Shown one piece after another: positions 20,162-31,147 of a stretch of 64,000 nt of DNA. The notes beneath the pieces were generated by a model. The model did no database searches, had not been told where the DNA came from, and saw nothing but the letters and a program-made list of their open reading frames with translations. Position 1 is the stretch's first letter. Every line of letters begins with the position of its first letter. The DNA is from Candidatus Lightella neohaematopini (GTDB lineage: Bacteria; Pseudomonadota; Gammaproteobacteria; Enterobacterales; Enterobacteriaceae), in the NCBI GenBank assembly GCA_025728535.1, contig JAOBJO010000001.1, positions 152,027 to 216,026 of the forward strand, written 5' to 3'. The position numbers were made by a program, and so were the translations under genes.

Positions 20162-21505
20162 CTATAATCCGGCCACGTTCATATTACTAATTAGTATTGA
20201 CCCGCATTTAATATTACTGCGTAATTCAATATCATTACTAATACTACTAATATTACTAAACATATCAATTAAATTACTAGCAATGGTTATTCCGCTTATT
20301 GGATAAGAAATATGACCATTTTTTATTAAAAATCCAAATATTCCTTTTGAATAATTACCATTAGTAATATTGACTTCATGTCCCATTAATTCTGTTACTA
20401 GTATACCATTATACATTAATTTTAATAAATCATTAAAACTAATATTATTATTTGTTACATACCAATTATAAATTCCTCCAGCATGTCCATTATTGTTAAT
20501 ATTTAATTTCCTGGATGAGTAACTATCTAATAGCCAAGTATTTAATATTCCATTTTCTATAATATAAATATCGTTAGTTTTTACTCCTTCACGATCAAAT
20601 GGAGATGATCCTAATTCATACGGTATATTAGGTTGCTCAATAATATTAAACCAACTAGGAAATATAATTTTTTTAAGTTTTTTTATTAAAAAGGTAGATT
20701 TTTTATATACATTGTATCCATTAATAGCTTTTGCTAAATAATAAAATAGTTCAGTAGCTACTTCTGATAAAAATATAACTGGATACTTTTTAGTTTGTAT
20801 TAAACTAGAATTAAGTCTTTGTATAGCACGATGTGCTGCTTTTTTCCCAACTGTATTATATGATTCTAACTTATTAAAATCAGAATTTATAGTGTAATAA
20901 TAATCTCGTTCCATGCTATTATTATTTCTTGCAACTACCTGACAATACATTTGATAACAACTATTAGTATAACTTTGTAACATACCATGACTATTACCAA
21001 ATGTACGTACAGTATAATAATAACTAAAATATCCATAAGTATTACTAATTAATTTAGTATTATAAAGTTTAGCTGATTGTTCAGTTAAATTTATTATTTC
21101 TATACATTTATTAGATGTTAATTCGTATGGATTAAATAAATTTAAATCTGGTATTTTACCAATAGCTAATTGTTTTAAATCTGCTAGACCATGAGCATTA
21201 TCATAAGATAAATATTTTGTTATAGTAATCAAATTATGAACTATTTTAATTAATTTGTTTAAATTGGTACTACTTGATGAAGTACTACTCTTTTTATTTT
21301 TAAAAAAAATATCAATAATAACATTATTACTATGATGAGATGTAATATATTCTATTTTATTATTATATGTACTAAATGTACTACCAATAGTAGTAATAAA
21401 GTTAATTGCTGCGGTAGCAGAATAGTTACTAACTAACGTTAGTAATTCGCTAATAATTTTTTTTGCATAATAAATGCTTTCTTTTATTTCTAATACATTA
21501 TTCAT
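20162..21505 (-). CDS. pmbA: TldE/PmbA subunit of the TldD/E metalloprotease
   Basis: PmbA (TldE) forms a heterodimeric protease with TldD that degrades unfolded or modified peptides (known from microcin B17 maturation and CcdA turnover). It has 447 residues (E. coli 450). Recognisable segments: SYTNSCYQMYC, PVIFLSEVATELF, SPFDREGVKT, NNNGHAGG and the C-terminal GPIxGxTIA-like YPISGITIASN and GSILISNMNVAGL. TldE lacks the HExxxH zinc motif, as expected. Its partner tldD lies at 29.7-31.1 kb. Confidence 0.95.
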   Translation of the reverse strand: MNNVLEIKESIYYAKKIISELLTLVSNYSATAAINFITTIGSTFSTYNNKIEYITSHHSNNVIIDIFFKNKKSSTSSSSTNLNKLIKIVHNLITITKYLSYDNAHGLADLKQLAIGKIPDLNLFNPYELTSNKCIEIINLTEQSAKLYNTKLISNTYGYFSYYYTVRTFGNSHGMLQSYTNSCYQMYCQVVARNNNSMERDYYYTINSDFNKLESYNTVGKKAAHRAIQRLNSSLIQTKKYPVIFLSEVATELFYYLAKAINGYNVYKKSTFLIKKLKKIIFPSWFNIIEQPNIPYELGSSPFDREGVKTNDIYIIENGILNTWLLDSYSSRKLNINNNGHAGGIYNWYVTNNNISFNDLLKLMYNGILVTELMGHEVNITNGNYSKGIFGFLIKNGHISYPISGITIASNLIDMFSNISSISNDIELRSNIKCGSILISNMNVAGL

Positions 21506-21656
21506 ATACTAAATTTATTAATTATACCTAAGTATGTATAATAACTTAACTATATATTAAAATGTTAATTTAATAAATATACTTACTAATTTATAATTAG
21601 TTAAATATTTTTAATAAATTAATTTTACATAATTATATTTATTAATATATATATTA

Positions 21657-22313
21657 TCAAATATATATTGGTAAAATTTTATTTAATTCAAATAATTTAT
21701 TTGTATTAAGTTTATTTACTACTAGCGTACACATATCTAATATATTACAATTATTATTACTTATTATAGTGAATTTATTATTTAAGTAAATTTTTATTTC
21801 TGGATTTAATAACCAAATATCACCGGTTAATATCCAATTATTTGATAAAGTGTTACAAAAAGTTGTAATATCCTTAACATTTAACAAAATAATTTTATTT
21901 TTTAAATACCATTTATTATTAACTTTTTGATATTTAGCAACATATGATTTATTGTTGTATGCATAGTTAATAACTAGTATTTTATTTGCTTTAGTACAAC
22001 GCCATGCTCCTTCAGCTAATACAATAAGATTTGATATATTAATTAATGTTATATTACTATTTAATGATAATCCTTGAGCTATACTATTGATTATTCTAAC
22101 TTTAGTAAAACTACCAGGACCATTATTAAATGCTAATACATTTAATTTTTTTAATGAAATATTAGAATTATAAAGTACACGATCAATTGTTGTTAATAAA
22201 TAATTAATATAATCATTATTGTTTACTGTTACACCACATAACGTTACACTATATTTGTGTATTAGTGCTATTGAATAATCAATTGTTGCATTATTAATAA
22301 TTAGTATATTCAT
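21657..22313 (-). CDS. tsaB: tRNA threonylcarbamoyladenosine protein TsaB
   Basis: TsaB is the partner of TsaD in making t6A37 in tRNAs that read ANN codons. It has 218 residues (E. coli 231). It keeps the AFNNGPGSFTKVRI motif (E. coli AYGRGPGSFTGVRI), then IAQGLSL and LAEGAWR. The N-terminal ASKHA phosphate motif DTAT has drifted to NNAT. The C-terminal tail is shortened. It is head-to-head with pabB, matching the yeaZ-pabB neighbourhood in E. coli. Confidence 0.9.
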   Translation of the reverse strand: MNILIINNATIDYSIALIHKYSVTLCGVTVNNNDYINYLLTTIDRVLYNSNISLKKLNVLAFNNGPGSFTKVRIINSIAQGLSLNSNITLINISNLIVLAEGAWRCTKANKILVINYAYNNKSYVAKYQKVNNKWYLKNKIILLNVKDITTFCNTLSNNWILTGDIWLLNPEIKIYLNNKFTIISNNNCNILDMCTLVVNKLNTNKLFELNKILPIYI

Positions 22314-22382
22314 AATAAAAAAATAATATATTATATTAATTTTAGTTGTAATTTTATTATAAATTTAATATTATTAATCTAT

Positions 22383-23753
22383 ATGTCATTAAATTTAATA
22401 TCTTTACCATATAAAGAAGATTTTTTATTATCTTTGTTATTTAAATTATATAATAAACCATGGACAATGTTATTACATTCTGGTTTAAGTAATAATCAAA
22501 ATAGTTATTACGACATTTTTGTAACTGATCCAATAGTTAAATTAGTTACGTATGGAAAAATAACTAAAATACAATATAACAATAGTATCATATTTAGTAA
22601 TAATAATCCTTTTTTATTAGTTAATAATTATTTAGATAAATTAAAAGTTGAAACTAATTTTAATAGTGAGATACCATTTCATGGTGGAGCTGTTGGTATT
22701 TTTGGCTATGATTTAGTGCGTAATATAGAAAATATACCAGAAATTTCTAAAAAAGATATATATATCCCTGATATGATAGTTGGTATTTATAATTGGGCTA
22801 TAATAACTAATCACAAAAATAAAACTAGTACTTTAGTTGGTTATAGTAATTTAAGTAAGATATTAAATAATATTAAAACACTAATGAAAAGTAATCGTAG
22901 TGAAGATAATACTAGTTTCTTAGTGAAATCATGGAAATCTAACATGACTTTATCTAAATATAATAATAAATTTAATTATATTAAACAATGTTTGTATTCT
23001 GGTGAATGCTATCAAGTATGCTTAGCACAACGTTTTAGTACTTCATACTATGGAAATGAAGTAATTGCTTTTAATAACTTATTAAATTATAATCAAGCTC
23101 CGTTTTCAGCATTTATAAAATTTGATAATTGTTCTATTATTAGTTTATCTCCAGAAAGATTTATAAAAGTAAATAATAAAAATATTATTTCTAGTCCAAT
23201 TAAAGGTACTATAAAAAAATTAAGTAATATTAGTGATGATAATATACAAATTAATAAATTACTTAATTCCGCTAAAGATAAAGCTGAAAATATTATGATT
23301 GTTGACTTAATACGTAGTGATATTAGTAAATTATCTATACCTGGTAGTGTTTATGTATCATCGTTTCTAAAATTGGAAACTTATAAATCTGTACATCATA
23401 TAGTTAGTACTATTAATGCTAAATTAATGAAACAGCATAATAATCTTGAATTACTAAATTCATGTTTTCCTGGTGGTTCAGTTACTGGCACCCCAAAAAC
23501 TAAAGCTATAAATATAATAGAAAGTTTAGAGCCTAATAGACGTAGTTTATGGTGTGGTAGTATTGGTTATATTAGTTATTGTGGTAATATGGATACTAAT
23601 ATTAGTATTAGAACTATAATTATGAGCAATAATAAAATTTATTGTTACGTTGGTTCTGGTATTGTATTAGATAGCGATATGAGATCTGAGTTTGATGAAA
23701 TGTTAGCAAAAGTTAATTCAATTATTCCTGTATTAAGTAAAAATAGTAATTAA
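22383..23753 (+). CDS. pabB: Aminodeoxychorismate synthase component I
   Basis: Converts chorismate and ammonia to aminodeoxychorismate, the precursor of p-aminobenzoate. It has 456 residues (E. coli 453). The active-site lysine motif SSPIKGTIKK and the C-terminal FPGGSVTGTPKTKA, WCGSIGYIS and IRTI segments are intact; YQVCLAQRF distinguishes it from TrpE-like paralogues. The glutaminase PabA is not in the window. It converges on udk with 3 nt between stops. Confidence 0.95.
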   Translation: MSLNLISLPYKEDFLLSLLFKLYNKPWTMLLHSGLSNNQNSYYDIFVTDPIVKLVTYGKITKIQYNNSIIFSNNNPFLLVNNYLDKLKVETNFNSEIPFHGGAVGIFGYDLVRNIENIPEISKKDIYIPDMIVGIYNWAIITNHKNKTSTLVGYSNLSKILNNIKTLMKSNRSEDNTSFLVKSWKSNMTLSKYNNKFNYIKQCLYSGECYQVCLAQRFSTSYYGNEVIAFNNLLNYNQAPFSAFIKFDNCSIISLSPERFIKVNNKNIISSPIKGTIKKLSNISDDNIQINKLLNSAKDKAENIMIVDLIRSDISKLSIPGSVYVSSFLKLETYKSVHHIVSTINAKLMKQHNNLELLNSCFPGGSVTGTPKTKAINIIESLEPNRRSLWCGSIGYISYCGNMDTNISIRTIIMSNNKIYCYVGSGIVLDSDMRSEFDEMLAKVNSIIPVLSKNSN

Positions 23754-23756
23754 AAA

Positions 23757-24398
23757 TTATCTAAAAAATTGACTAATTTTAGCTTTTAGAATATCTATTG
23801 CTATTCTATTTTTTCCTCCTTTAGGTACAATAATATCAGCATATTGCTTTGATGGTTCAATAAATTGAAAAAACATTGGTCTAACTGTTTTTTGATATTG
23901 ATTTATTACTGAATCTATTGATCTACCACGTTCATTAACATCCCGTTTAATACGTCTTACTAAACAAATATCTAGCGGGGTATCTATAAAAATAGAAAAG
24001 TTCATTTCCCTTCTTAATTTTATATTAGTTAAGAGTAATATGCCTTCTAGAATTATAACTTTCTTTGGTGATAAATATCTTGTAATTTGTGTTCTAGTAT
24101 GTTCCGTATAACTATAAATAGGTACCTTAATTGGTAATCCAGATTTTAGTTTATATATGTGTTTTAGTAATAAATTATGATCCATAGAACTTGGATGATC
24201 ATAATTTGTTTTAGTTCTATCGATAATTTTAATATTACTTTGATCTTTATAATAACTATCTTCTGGTATAATACCTATATTATGATCTCCAACCTGTTCT
24301 CGTAGTTCTTTATATAAAGTACTCGCAATAAGACTTTTTCCAGAAGCAGAAGCACCAGCAATACCAATTATAATACATTGGTTAAATTTATCGACCAT
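23757..24398 (-). CDS. udk: Uridine kinase
   Basis: Phosphorylates uridine and cytidine for nucleotide salvage. It has 213 residues (E. coli 213). P-loop [11 protein letters not shown] near residue 13; [18 protein letters not shown] and [13 protein letters not shown] are present. It makes metabolic sense together with the nucleoside permease NupC encoded at 54 kb: imported host nucleosides could be trapped by Udk. It is divergent from metG, and both map near minute 46 in E. coli. Confidence 0.97.
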   Translation of the reverse strand: MVDKFNQCIIIGIAGASASGKSLIASTLYKELREQVGDHNIGIIPEDSYYKDQSNIKIIDRTKTNYDHPSSMDHNLLLKHIYKLKSGLPIKVPIYSYTEHTRTQITRYLSPKKVIILEGILLLTNIKLRREMNFSIFIDTPLDICLVRRIKRDVNERGRSIDSVINQYQKTVRPMFFQFIEPSKQYADIIVPKGGKNRIAIDILKAKISQFFR

Positions 24399-24557
24399 AA
24401 AATTAAATACAAAATATAAAATATTGTATTTTCATTATATTAAATTTAATATTAAAAATGAATTAATATATATTCTATATATACAATTTATTTATCTTTT
24501 GTGTATTAATTATAGTTTTTTAGTTATAGTATACATTTAAATAAGATTACTTAACTT

Positions 24558-26186
24558 ATGAAAAAAAAAATATTAGTTACATGTGCATTACCTTATGCTA
24601 ATGGCCCAATCCATTTAGGTCATATATATGAACATATACAAGCTGATATATGGGTACGTTATCAAAAACTAATTGGTAATACAGTTTATTTTATTTGTGC
24701 TGATGATGCACACGGAACACCAATTTTATTACAGTCAAAAAAATTAGGTTTATCTATAGAAAATATGATTAATCAAATATATTTAGAGCATACTAGTGAT
24801 TTATCCAGATTTAACATTAGTTATGATAATTATTATTCAACACATAGTATTGAAAATAAAAGATTATTAATTAATATTTATATAAAACTAAAACGAAAAA
24901 AATTAATATATAGTGATACGATTGCTCAATTATATGATACCAAACATAATTTATTCTTACCAGATCGTTTTATTATTGGTACTTGTCCTAAATGTTTTTC
25001 CTCTAATCAATACGGAGATTGTTGTGAAGTTTGTAGCACTACATATAATGCATTAGATCTAATAAATCCTAAGTCTGTATTATCTAGTACAACTCCAGAA
25101 ATACGTATGTCCAAACATTTATTTTTTAATTTACCAATATTTAATAATATGTTATATCAATGGATTAATTCTGGTGTATTGGATAATTGTATATTAAATA
25201 AAGTAAAAGAATGGTTTAATGTTGGACTAAAACCATGGAATATTTCTAGAGATGCTCCATATTTTGGATTCTTAATACCAAAAGAAGTAAATAAGTATTT
25301 TTATGTGTGGTTAGATGCTCCTATTGCTTATATAAGTACTTTTAAAAATTTTTGTAAAAAAAATAATAATGTAAATTTTTATGAATTTTGGGATGAACAT
25401 TCCAACACATACTTATACCATTTTATTGGTAAAGATATTATATATTTTCATAGTTTGTTTTGGCCTGCAATTCTTCATAGTATTAATTTTCGTAAACCTA
25501 ACAAATTATTTGTTCATGGACATGTTAGTATTAATGGAAAAAAGTTATCTAAGTCTAAGAATAATTTTATTACAGCTAATTCATATTTATCTGTATTAGA
25601 AGCTGATTATTTACGTTATTATTATGCTAGTAAATTAACGTTAGGTATTAATGATATTAATTTTAATCTAGAAGAATTTGTACAAAAAATTAATCATGAT
25701 ATTATTAATAAAATAATTAATTTAGCAGCAAGAAGTTCTAGATTCATAATAGAAAAATTTAATGGATACTTATCAAAAAAAATATTTGACCAAACATTAA
25801 ATAATATTTTCATTAATTCATCTAATGATATTCAAATTGCTTTTGAAAAATTAGACATTAGTTTGGTAATAAAAAAGATTATATATTTAGCTGATTTGGC
25901 TAATATTTTTATTAATAAAAATAAACCATGGTTACTAACAAAAAAAGACAATTATCATGATCTACATAATATTTGTTCCATGGGTATACATTTGTTTGCT
26001 ATTATTATGGCTTATCTTAAACCTATCTTACCATCTTTAGTAGAAAAAACAGAATTATTTCTTAATACTAAGTTAGTATGGGTTAATCATATTACTTACT
26101 CTAAATTAATTACCAGTAAAATTAATTCATTTATCCATCTGGCAAAAAGAATAGAATTATCACAAGTAAAATTAATTATGATATAA
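24558..26186 (+). CDS. metG: Methionyl-tRNA synthetase without C-terminal tRNA-binding domain
   Basis: Charges tRNA-Met. It has 542 residues against 677 in E. coli. The HIGH motif is PYANGPIHLGH, the KMSKS loop is KLSKSKNNF, and the zinc knuckle cysteines are C143, C146, C156 and C159. The protein ends with the anticodon-binding helical domain; the C-terminal EMAP/OB dimerisation domain is absent. The E. coli enzyme truncated at about 551 residues is known to be active as a monomer. Codons 2-5 form a ten-A run (24561-24570) directly after ATG, a slippage-prone start. It converges on accC with 11 nt between stops. Confidence 0.97.
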   Translation: MKKKILVTCALPYANGPIHLGHIYEHIQADIWVRYQKLIGNTVYFICADDAHGTPILLQSKKLGLSIENMINQIYLEHTSDLSRFNISYDNYYSTHSIENKRLLINIYIKLKRKKLIYSDTIAQLYDTKHNLFLPDRFIIGTCPKCFSSNQYGDCCEVCSTTYNALDLINPKSVLSSTTPEIRMSKHLFFNLPIFNNMLYQWINSGVLDNCILNKVKEWFNVGLKPWNISRDAPYFGFLIPKEVNKYFYVWLDAPIAYISTFKNFCKKNNNVNFYEFWDEHSNTYLYHFIGKDIIYFHSLFWPAILHSINFRKPNKLFVHGHVSINGKKLSKSKNNFITANSYLSVLEADYLRYYYASKLTLGINDINFNLEEFVQKINHDIINKIINLAARSSRFIIEKFNGYLSKKIFDQTLNNIFINSSNDIQIAFEKLDISLVIKKIIYLADLANIFINKNKPWLLTKKDNYHDLHNICSMGIHLFAIIMAYLKPILPSLVEKTELFLNTKLVWVNHITYSKLITSKINSFIHLAKRIELSQVKLIMI

Positions 26187-26197
26187 ATTTAATTTAA

Positions 26198-27523
26198 TTA
26201 TAAATATTTTATATTAAAAGTACCTTGTTGTTGAAAATAACTATTATGGATAATTGAGTTAATAAACTGAATATTCGTATCTATTCCATCTATAATTAAT
26301 TCACTTAAAGCATTTTTCATACGTAAAACAGCAATATCTCGATTTTTACCAAAACATATTAACTTACCAATCATAGAATCGTAATATATAGGAACTTTAT
26401 ATCCAGCGTAGATATGTGATTCCCAACGAATACCTAATCCTCCAGGAGGATGAAAATAATTAATTGTACCAGCACTAGGAATAAATTTATTAGAATCTTC
26501 TGCATTTATTCTACATTCAATAGCATGACCTAAAATATTAATTTCATGTTGTTTTATTGATAATGGTTGTCCAAATGCAATCAATAATTGTTCTTTTACT
26601 ATATCTATTCCAGTAATCATTTCAGTTACTGTATGCTCTACCTGAATTCTAGTATTCATTTCTATAAAATAGAACATATCATCTTTATATAAAAATTCAA
26701 ATGTACCTACTCCTCTATAATTAATTGCAGCACAAACTTCAATACATTTATTCTTAATATTATTTAATAAACTATTATTGATATTAAATACTGGTGCTTC
26801 TTCTATAATTTTTTGATAACGTCGTTGTATTGAACAATCTCGTTCATATAAAGTAATCACATTACCGTAATTATCAGCCATAATTTGTATTTCAATATGT
26901 CTAGGATTATCTAAATATTTTTCAATGTAAATTGAATCATGATTATTAATAATTTTTTCCTTTGTTTTTATACAGTTTAATGAAAATATTAAATCTTTAT
27001 CATTATGTACAATATACATATTTTGACCACCACCACCATATGCTGATTTAATAATTAAAGGATAACCAATATTATTAGCAATACTAATATTTTTTTTCAT
27101 ATCATCTAATGATAAATAACTAGATCCTAAAATACATTGTATTCCCATTTGTTTCATGGTATTTATAGCAAGAATTTTATTACCCATTAATTTTATATTA
27201 CTAGCTGTTGGACCAATAAAAATAAATCCTGATTTTTCTACCTGTTCAGCAAAATTAGCATTTTCTGATAAGAAACCATAACCAGGATGAATAGCTGTAG
27301 ATGCAGTAATTTCTGCAGCTGATATAATTGCTGGAATATTTAAATAACTATCTTTAGGGTCTGGAGATCCTATACATATTGTTTCATCAGCTAGAAATAC
27401 ATGTTGTAAATTTTTATCTACAGTTGAATATATAGCTACAGTTTTAATATTTAGTTCTTTGCATGCTCTAAGAATACGTAGAGCAATTTCTCCTCTATTA
27501 GCAATTATAACTTTATGTAACAT
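26198..27523 (-). CDS. accC: Acetyl-CoA carboxylase, biotin carboxylase subunit
   Basis: Carboxylates the biotin on AccB, the first step to malonyl-CoA. I chose the ATG at 27523 because [14 protein letters not shown] aligns with the E. coli start; the frame can extend 4 codons upstream to a TTG. It has 441 residues. [10 protein letters not shown], the ATP-grasp [13 protein letters not shown] and [12 protein letters not shown] are intact. The glycine-rich lid loop is altered: [11 protein letters not shown] against KASGGGGGRGM in E. coli. Its start lies inside the 3' end of accB, a coupled overlap. Confidence 0.96.
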   Translation of the reverse strand: MLHKVIIANRGEIALRILRACKELNIKTVAIYSTVDKNLQHVFLADETICIGSPDPKDSYLNIPAIISAAEITASTAIHPGYGFLSENANFAEQVEKSGFIFIGPTASNIKLMGNKILAINTMKQMGIQCILGSSYLSLDDMKKNISIANNIGYPLIIKSAYGGGGQNMYIVHNDKDLIFSLNCIKTKEKIINNHDSIYIEKYLDNPRHIEIQIMADNYGNVITLYERDCSIQRRYQKIIEEAPVFNINNSLLNNIKNKCIEVCAAINYRGVGTFEFLYKDDMFYFIEMNTRIQVEHTVTEMITGIDIVKEQLLIAFGQPLSIKQHEINILGHAIECRINAEDSNKFIPSAGTINYFHPPGGLGIRWESHIYAGYKVPIYYDSMIGKLICFGKNRDIAVLRMKNALSELIIDGIDTNIQFINSIIHNSYFQQQGTFNIKYL

Positions 27524-27947
27524 ATGTATTTTCAATAATTATTAATGGTTCATTGAATTCTACTGGTTGTCCGTTATTTAATAAAATTTTTTTTATTATA
27601 CCTGATTTTTCTGATTTAATTTGATTCATAACTTTCATTGCCTCAATAATACATAAGACATCACCTACGTTAATTTTTTGTCCTATTTGAATAAATGGTT
27701 TTGCGTTTGGATAAGGTGTACAATAAAAAGTACCTACCATAGGTGATCTTATTATATTATTTTCATTTGTTTGTTCTTTTATTTTAAGATTTTTTTTACT
27801 ATCTTTATACTGTTCAATTGATTTATTATTTATATTATAATTATTACGACTTAATCGAATTGTTTCTTGATTTTCTCTAATCTCTAATTCTAAAATACTA
27901 GAATTTTCAATTAAATCTATTAGTTTTTTTATTTTATTAATTTTCAT
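27513..27947 (-). CDS. accB: Biotin carboxyl carrier protein
   Basis: Carries biotin between carboxylase AccC and transferase AccA/AccD. It has 144 residues (E. coli 156). The biotinylation site is Lys105 in [12 protein letters not shown], and the thumb segment [13 protein letters not shown] is present. The linker between N-terminal helix and biotin domain is Lys/Asn rich instead of Pro/Ala rich. It is second in an aroQ-accB-accC operon, with its stop overlapping accC. The cell must obtain biotin; no bio gene is in this window. Confidence 0.97.
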   Translation of the reverse strand: MKINKIKKLIDLIENSSILELEIRENQETIRLSRNNYNINNKSIEQYKDSKKNLKIKEQTNENNIIRSPMVGTFYCTPYPNAKPFIQIGQKINVGDVLCIIEAMKVMNQIKSEKSGIIKKILLNNGQPVEFNEPLIIIENTYVT

Positions 27948-27970
27948 AATAATAATCCAGATTATAAATT

Positions 27971-28423
27971 TTACTGTTTACTTATTAAGTATTTTACTGC
28001 TTTTTGTAACGCAAAATAATACCCTTCTGACCCTAAACCTGATATTATTCCTAATGCAATATCAGAAAAATATGAATAACTACGAAAATTTTCTCTTGCG
28101 TATATATTAGAAATATGTATTTCAATAAATGGTATATTAACTGCTATTAATGTATCTCTTAGAGCAATACTAGTATGTGTAAAAGCTGCTGGATTAAACA
28201 ATATAAAATTAGTATTATTATATGATCGTTGAATACAATTAATTATTTTATGTTCTGCGTTAGATTGGAAATAATTAAAATTAACTTTTAATTTGTTTGC
28301 TAATAATTTAAGATTACGTATAATATTATCAATATTAATATTATTATAATATTTATTTTCTCTTAAAGATAAAATGTTAATGTTTGGACCATTAATTAAT
28401 AATATATTAAATTTATTACGCAT
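27971..28423 (-). CDS. aroQ: 3-dehydroquinate dehydratase, type II
   Basis: Dehydrates 3-dehydroquinate in the shikimate pathway. It has 150 residues. [19 protein letters not shown] keeps the catalytic Arg/Tyr region (family LGTREPxxYG), and [14 protein letters not shown] and [14 protein letters not shown] are typical of the dodecameric type II enzyme. E. coli K-12 uses the unrelated type I AroD, but aroQ-accB-accC is the usual order in many other gammaproteobacteria. It works with AroF and AroC, also in this window. Confidence 0.96.
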   Translation of the reverse strand: MRNKFNILLINGPNINILSLRENKYYNNINIDNIIRNLKLLANKLKVNFNYFQSNAEHKIINCIQRSYNNTNFILFNPAAFTHTSIALRDTLIAVNIPFIEIHISNIYARENFRSYSYFSDIALGIISGLGSEGYYFALQKAVKYLISKQ

Positions 28424-28524
28424 ATTTATTTTTAATTTATAGTTAAATCTAAATTTATTAATGTTCTATATTTATTATAGTAATACTAAATTAACAAAGT
28501 ATATATATTTTATTTTAAATTTAA

Positions 28525-29646
<1,122 letters not shown>

Positions 29647-29654
29647 AAATTTTA

Positions 29655-31103
29655 TTATTTTATTTTAGTCCCTCCAACTACCATATTGTCTATTTTTATT
29701 GTTGGTTGACCTACAGTTACTGGAATAGTTTGTCCATTTTTACTACATAAACTAATTCCACTATCTATTTTTAGATCATTTCCAACCATAGAAATTTTAT
29801 TCATAATGTCAATACCTGATCCAATCAATGTTGCATTTTTAATCGGTTTATTTATATATCCGTTTTTTATTAAGTATGCTTCTGAAGTAGAAAATACAAA
29901 TTTTCCAGAAGTGATATCTACCTGACCACCACTAAAATTTACAGCATATATACCATAATCAACACTTTTAATAATGTCCTGAGCATTAGTATTACCAGAT
30001 AACATATATGTATTAGTCATTCTTGGCATTGGTAAATGCGCATATGATTCTCTACGACCATTACCAGTTGGACTTAACCCCATTAATTTAGCATTTAACT
30101 TATCTTGCATATACTTTACTAAATAGCCATTTTTAATTAATATATTACATTGACTAGGAGTACCTTCATCATCAATAATTGATGATCCTCGATGTTCTTT
30201 TATAGTTCCATCATCGATAATAGTACATAATTCTGATATTACTAATGTGTTTAATTTATCACTGAATACTGAACTACCTTGTCGATTAAAATCACTTTCT
30301 AAACCATGTCCTACCGCTTCATGTAATAATACTCCCGGCCAACCAGCTCCTAATACTACAGGCATAGTACCTGCAGGAGCTGGAACAGCAGATAAATTAA
30401 CTAATGCAATTTTTAAAGCATCATGTATTAGATTATTTATAAAGACATTATTATTAACAAAGTATTTATAATCAGTTCTTTTACTACTACTAATAGCTCC
30501 CCATTCAATTTTGTTATTTTGCTCAACTTGAATATTTATTGATAAGTTTACTAGTGGTCTGATATCAGCGGTTAATATTCCATCTGATGTTACGATTAGT
30601 ATATATTCATATGAACTAGATAACGTAATAATAACTTCTTTTACTCTATGATCCATATTTCTTGCTGTATGATTTATATTATGTAATAATGATACCTTAT
30701 CATCCATACTTAAACTACTTAATGGATTATTATCATGAGAGTAGATATTATGTTTTATATTTTGAGGAATTAATGTTTTAACTTTAAATATGCCACTTTT
30801 ATTAGTTATATCACGAGCTAATATAATACTTTTTTGTAATGTATGAGTATTAATTTGATTAGCATAAGCAAATCCGGTTTTATTATTACGAATAACTCTA
30901 ACACCAACCCCGTTATCAATATTATAATTACTATATTTGATAATATTGTTTTCCATTACTAGTCGTTCATAATATGATAATTGTATATATATATCAGAAT
31001 AATGTACATTATAGTTATTAGTAAACTCTAATATAGAAAATAAATCATCATGTGTGATTTTATTTTGTACTAATAATATATCGGTAACTTTATTAAGTAT
31101 CAT
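29655..31103 (-). CDS. tldD: TldD catalytic subunit of the TldD/E metalloprotease
   Basis: Zinc protease subunit that partners with PmbA/TldE. It has 482 residues (E. coli 481). The metal motif is LLHEAVGHGLE (HExxxH); SVFSDKL, the EGTPSQ-like DDEGTPSQCNI, MPRMTNTYM and the C-terminal VTVGQPTIKIDNMVVGG are present. Keeping both halves of this protease, about 9 kb apart, argues that it still does something useful. It converges on mreB; in E. coli the same neighbours are separated by mreCD, rng and yhdP. Confidence 0.96.
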   Translation of the reverse strand: MILNKVTDILLVQNKITHDDLFSILEFTNNYNVHYSDIYIQLSYYERLVMENNIIKYSNYNIDNGVGVRVIRNNKTGFAYANQINTHTLQKSIILARDITNKSGIFKVKTLIPQNIKHNIYSHDNNPLSSLSMDDKVSLLHNINHTARNMDHRVKEVIITLSSSYEYILIVTSDGILTADIRPLVNLSINIQVEQNNKIEWGAISSSKRTDYKYFVNNNVFINNLIHDALKIALVNLSAVPAPAGTMPVVLGAGWPGVLLHEAVGHGLESDFNRQGSSVFSDKLNTLVISELCTIIDDGTIKEHRGSSIIDDEGTPSQCNILIKNGYLVKYMQDKLNAKLMGLSPTGNGRRESYAHLPMPRMTNTYMLSGNTNAQDIIKSVDYGIYAVNFSGGQVDITSGKFVFSTSEAYLIKNGYINKPIKNATLIGSGIDIMNKISMVGNDLKIDSGISLCSKNGQTIPVTVGQPTIKIDNMVVGGTKIK

Positions 31104-31147
31104 AAAACTATAAAATAATCTAAATATATTAAGTTAATATAAAAATA

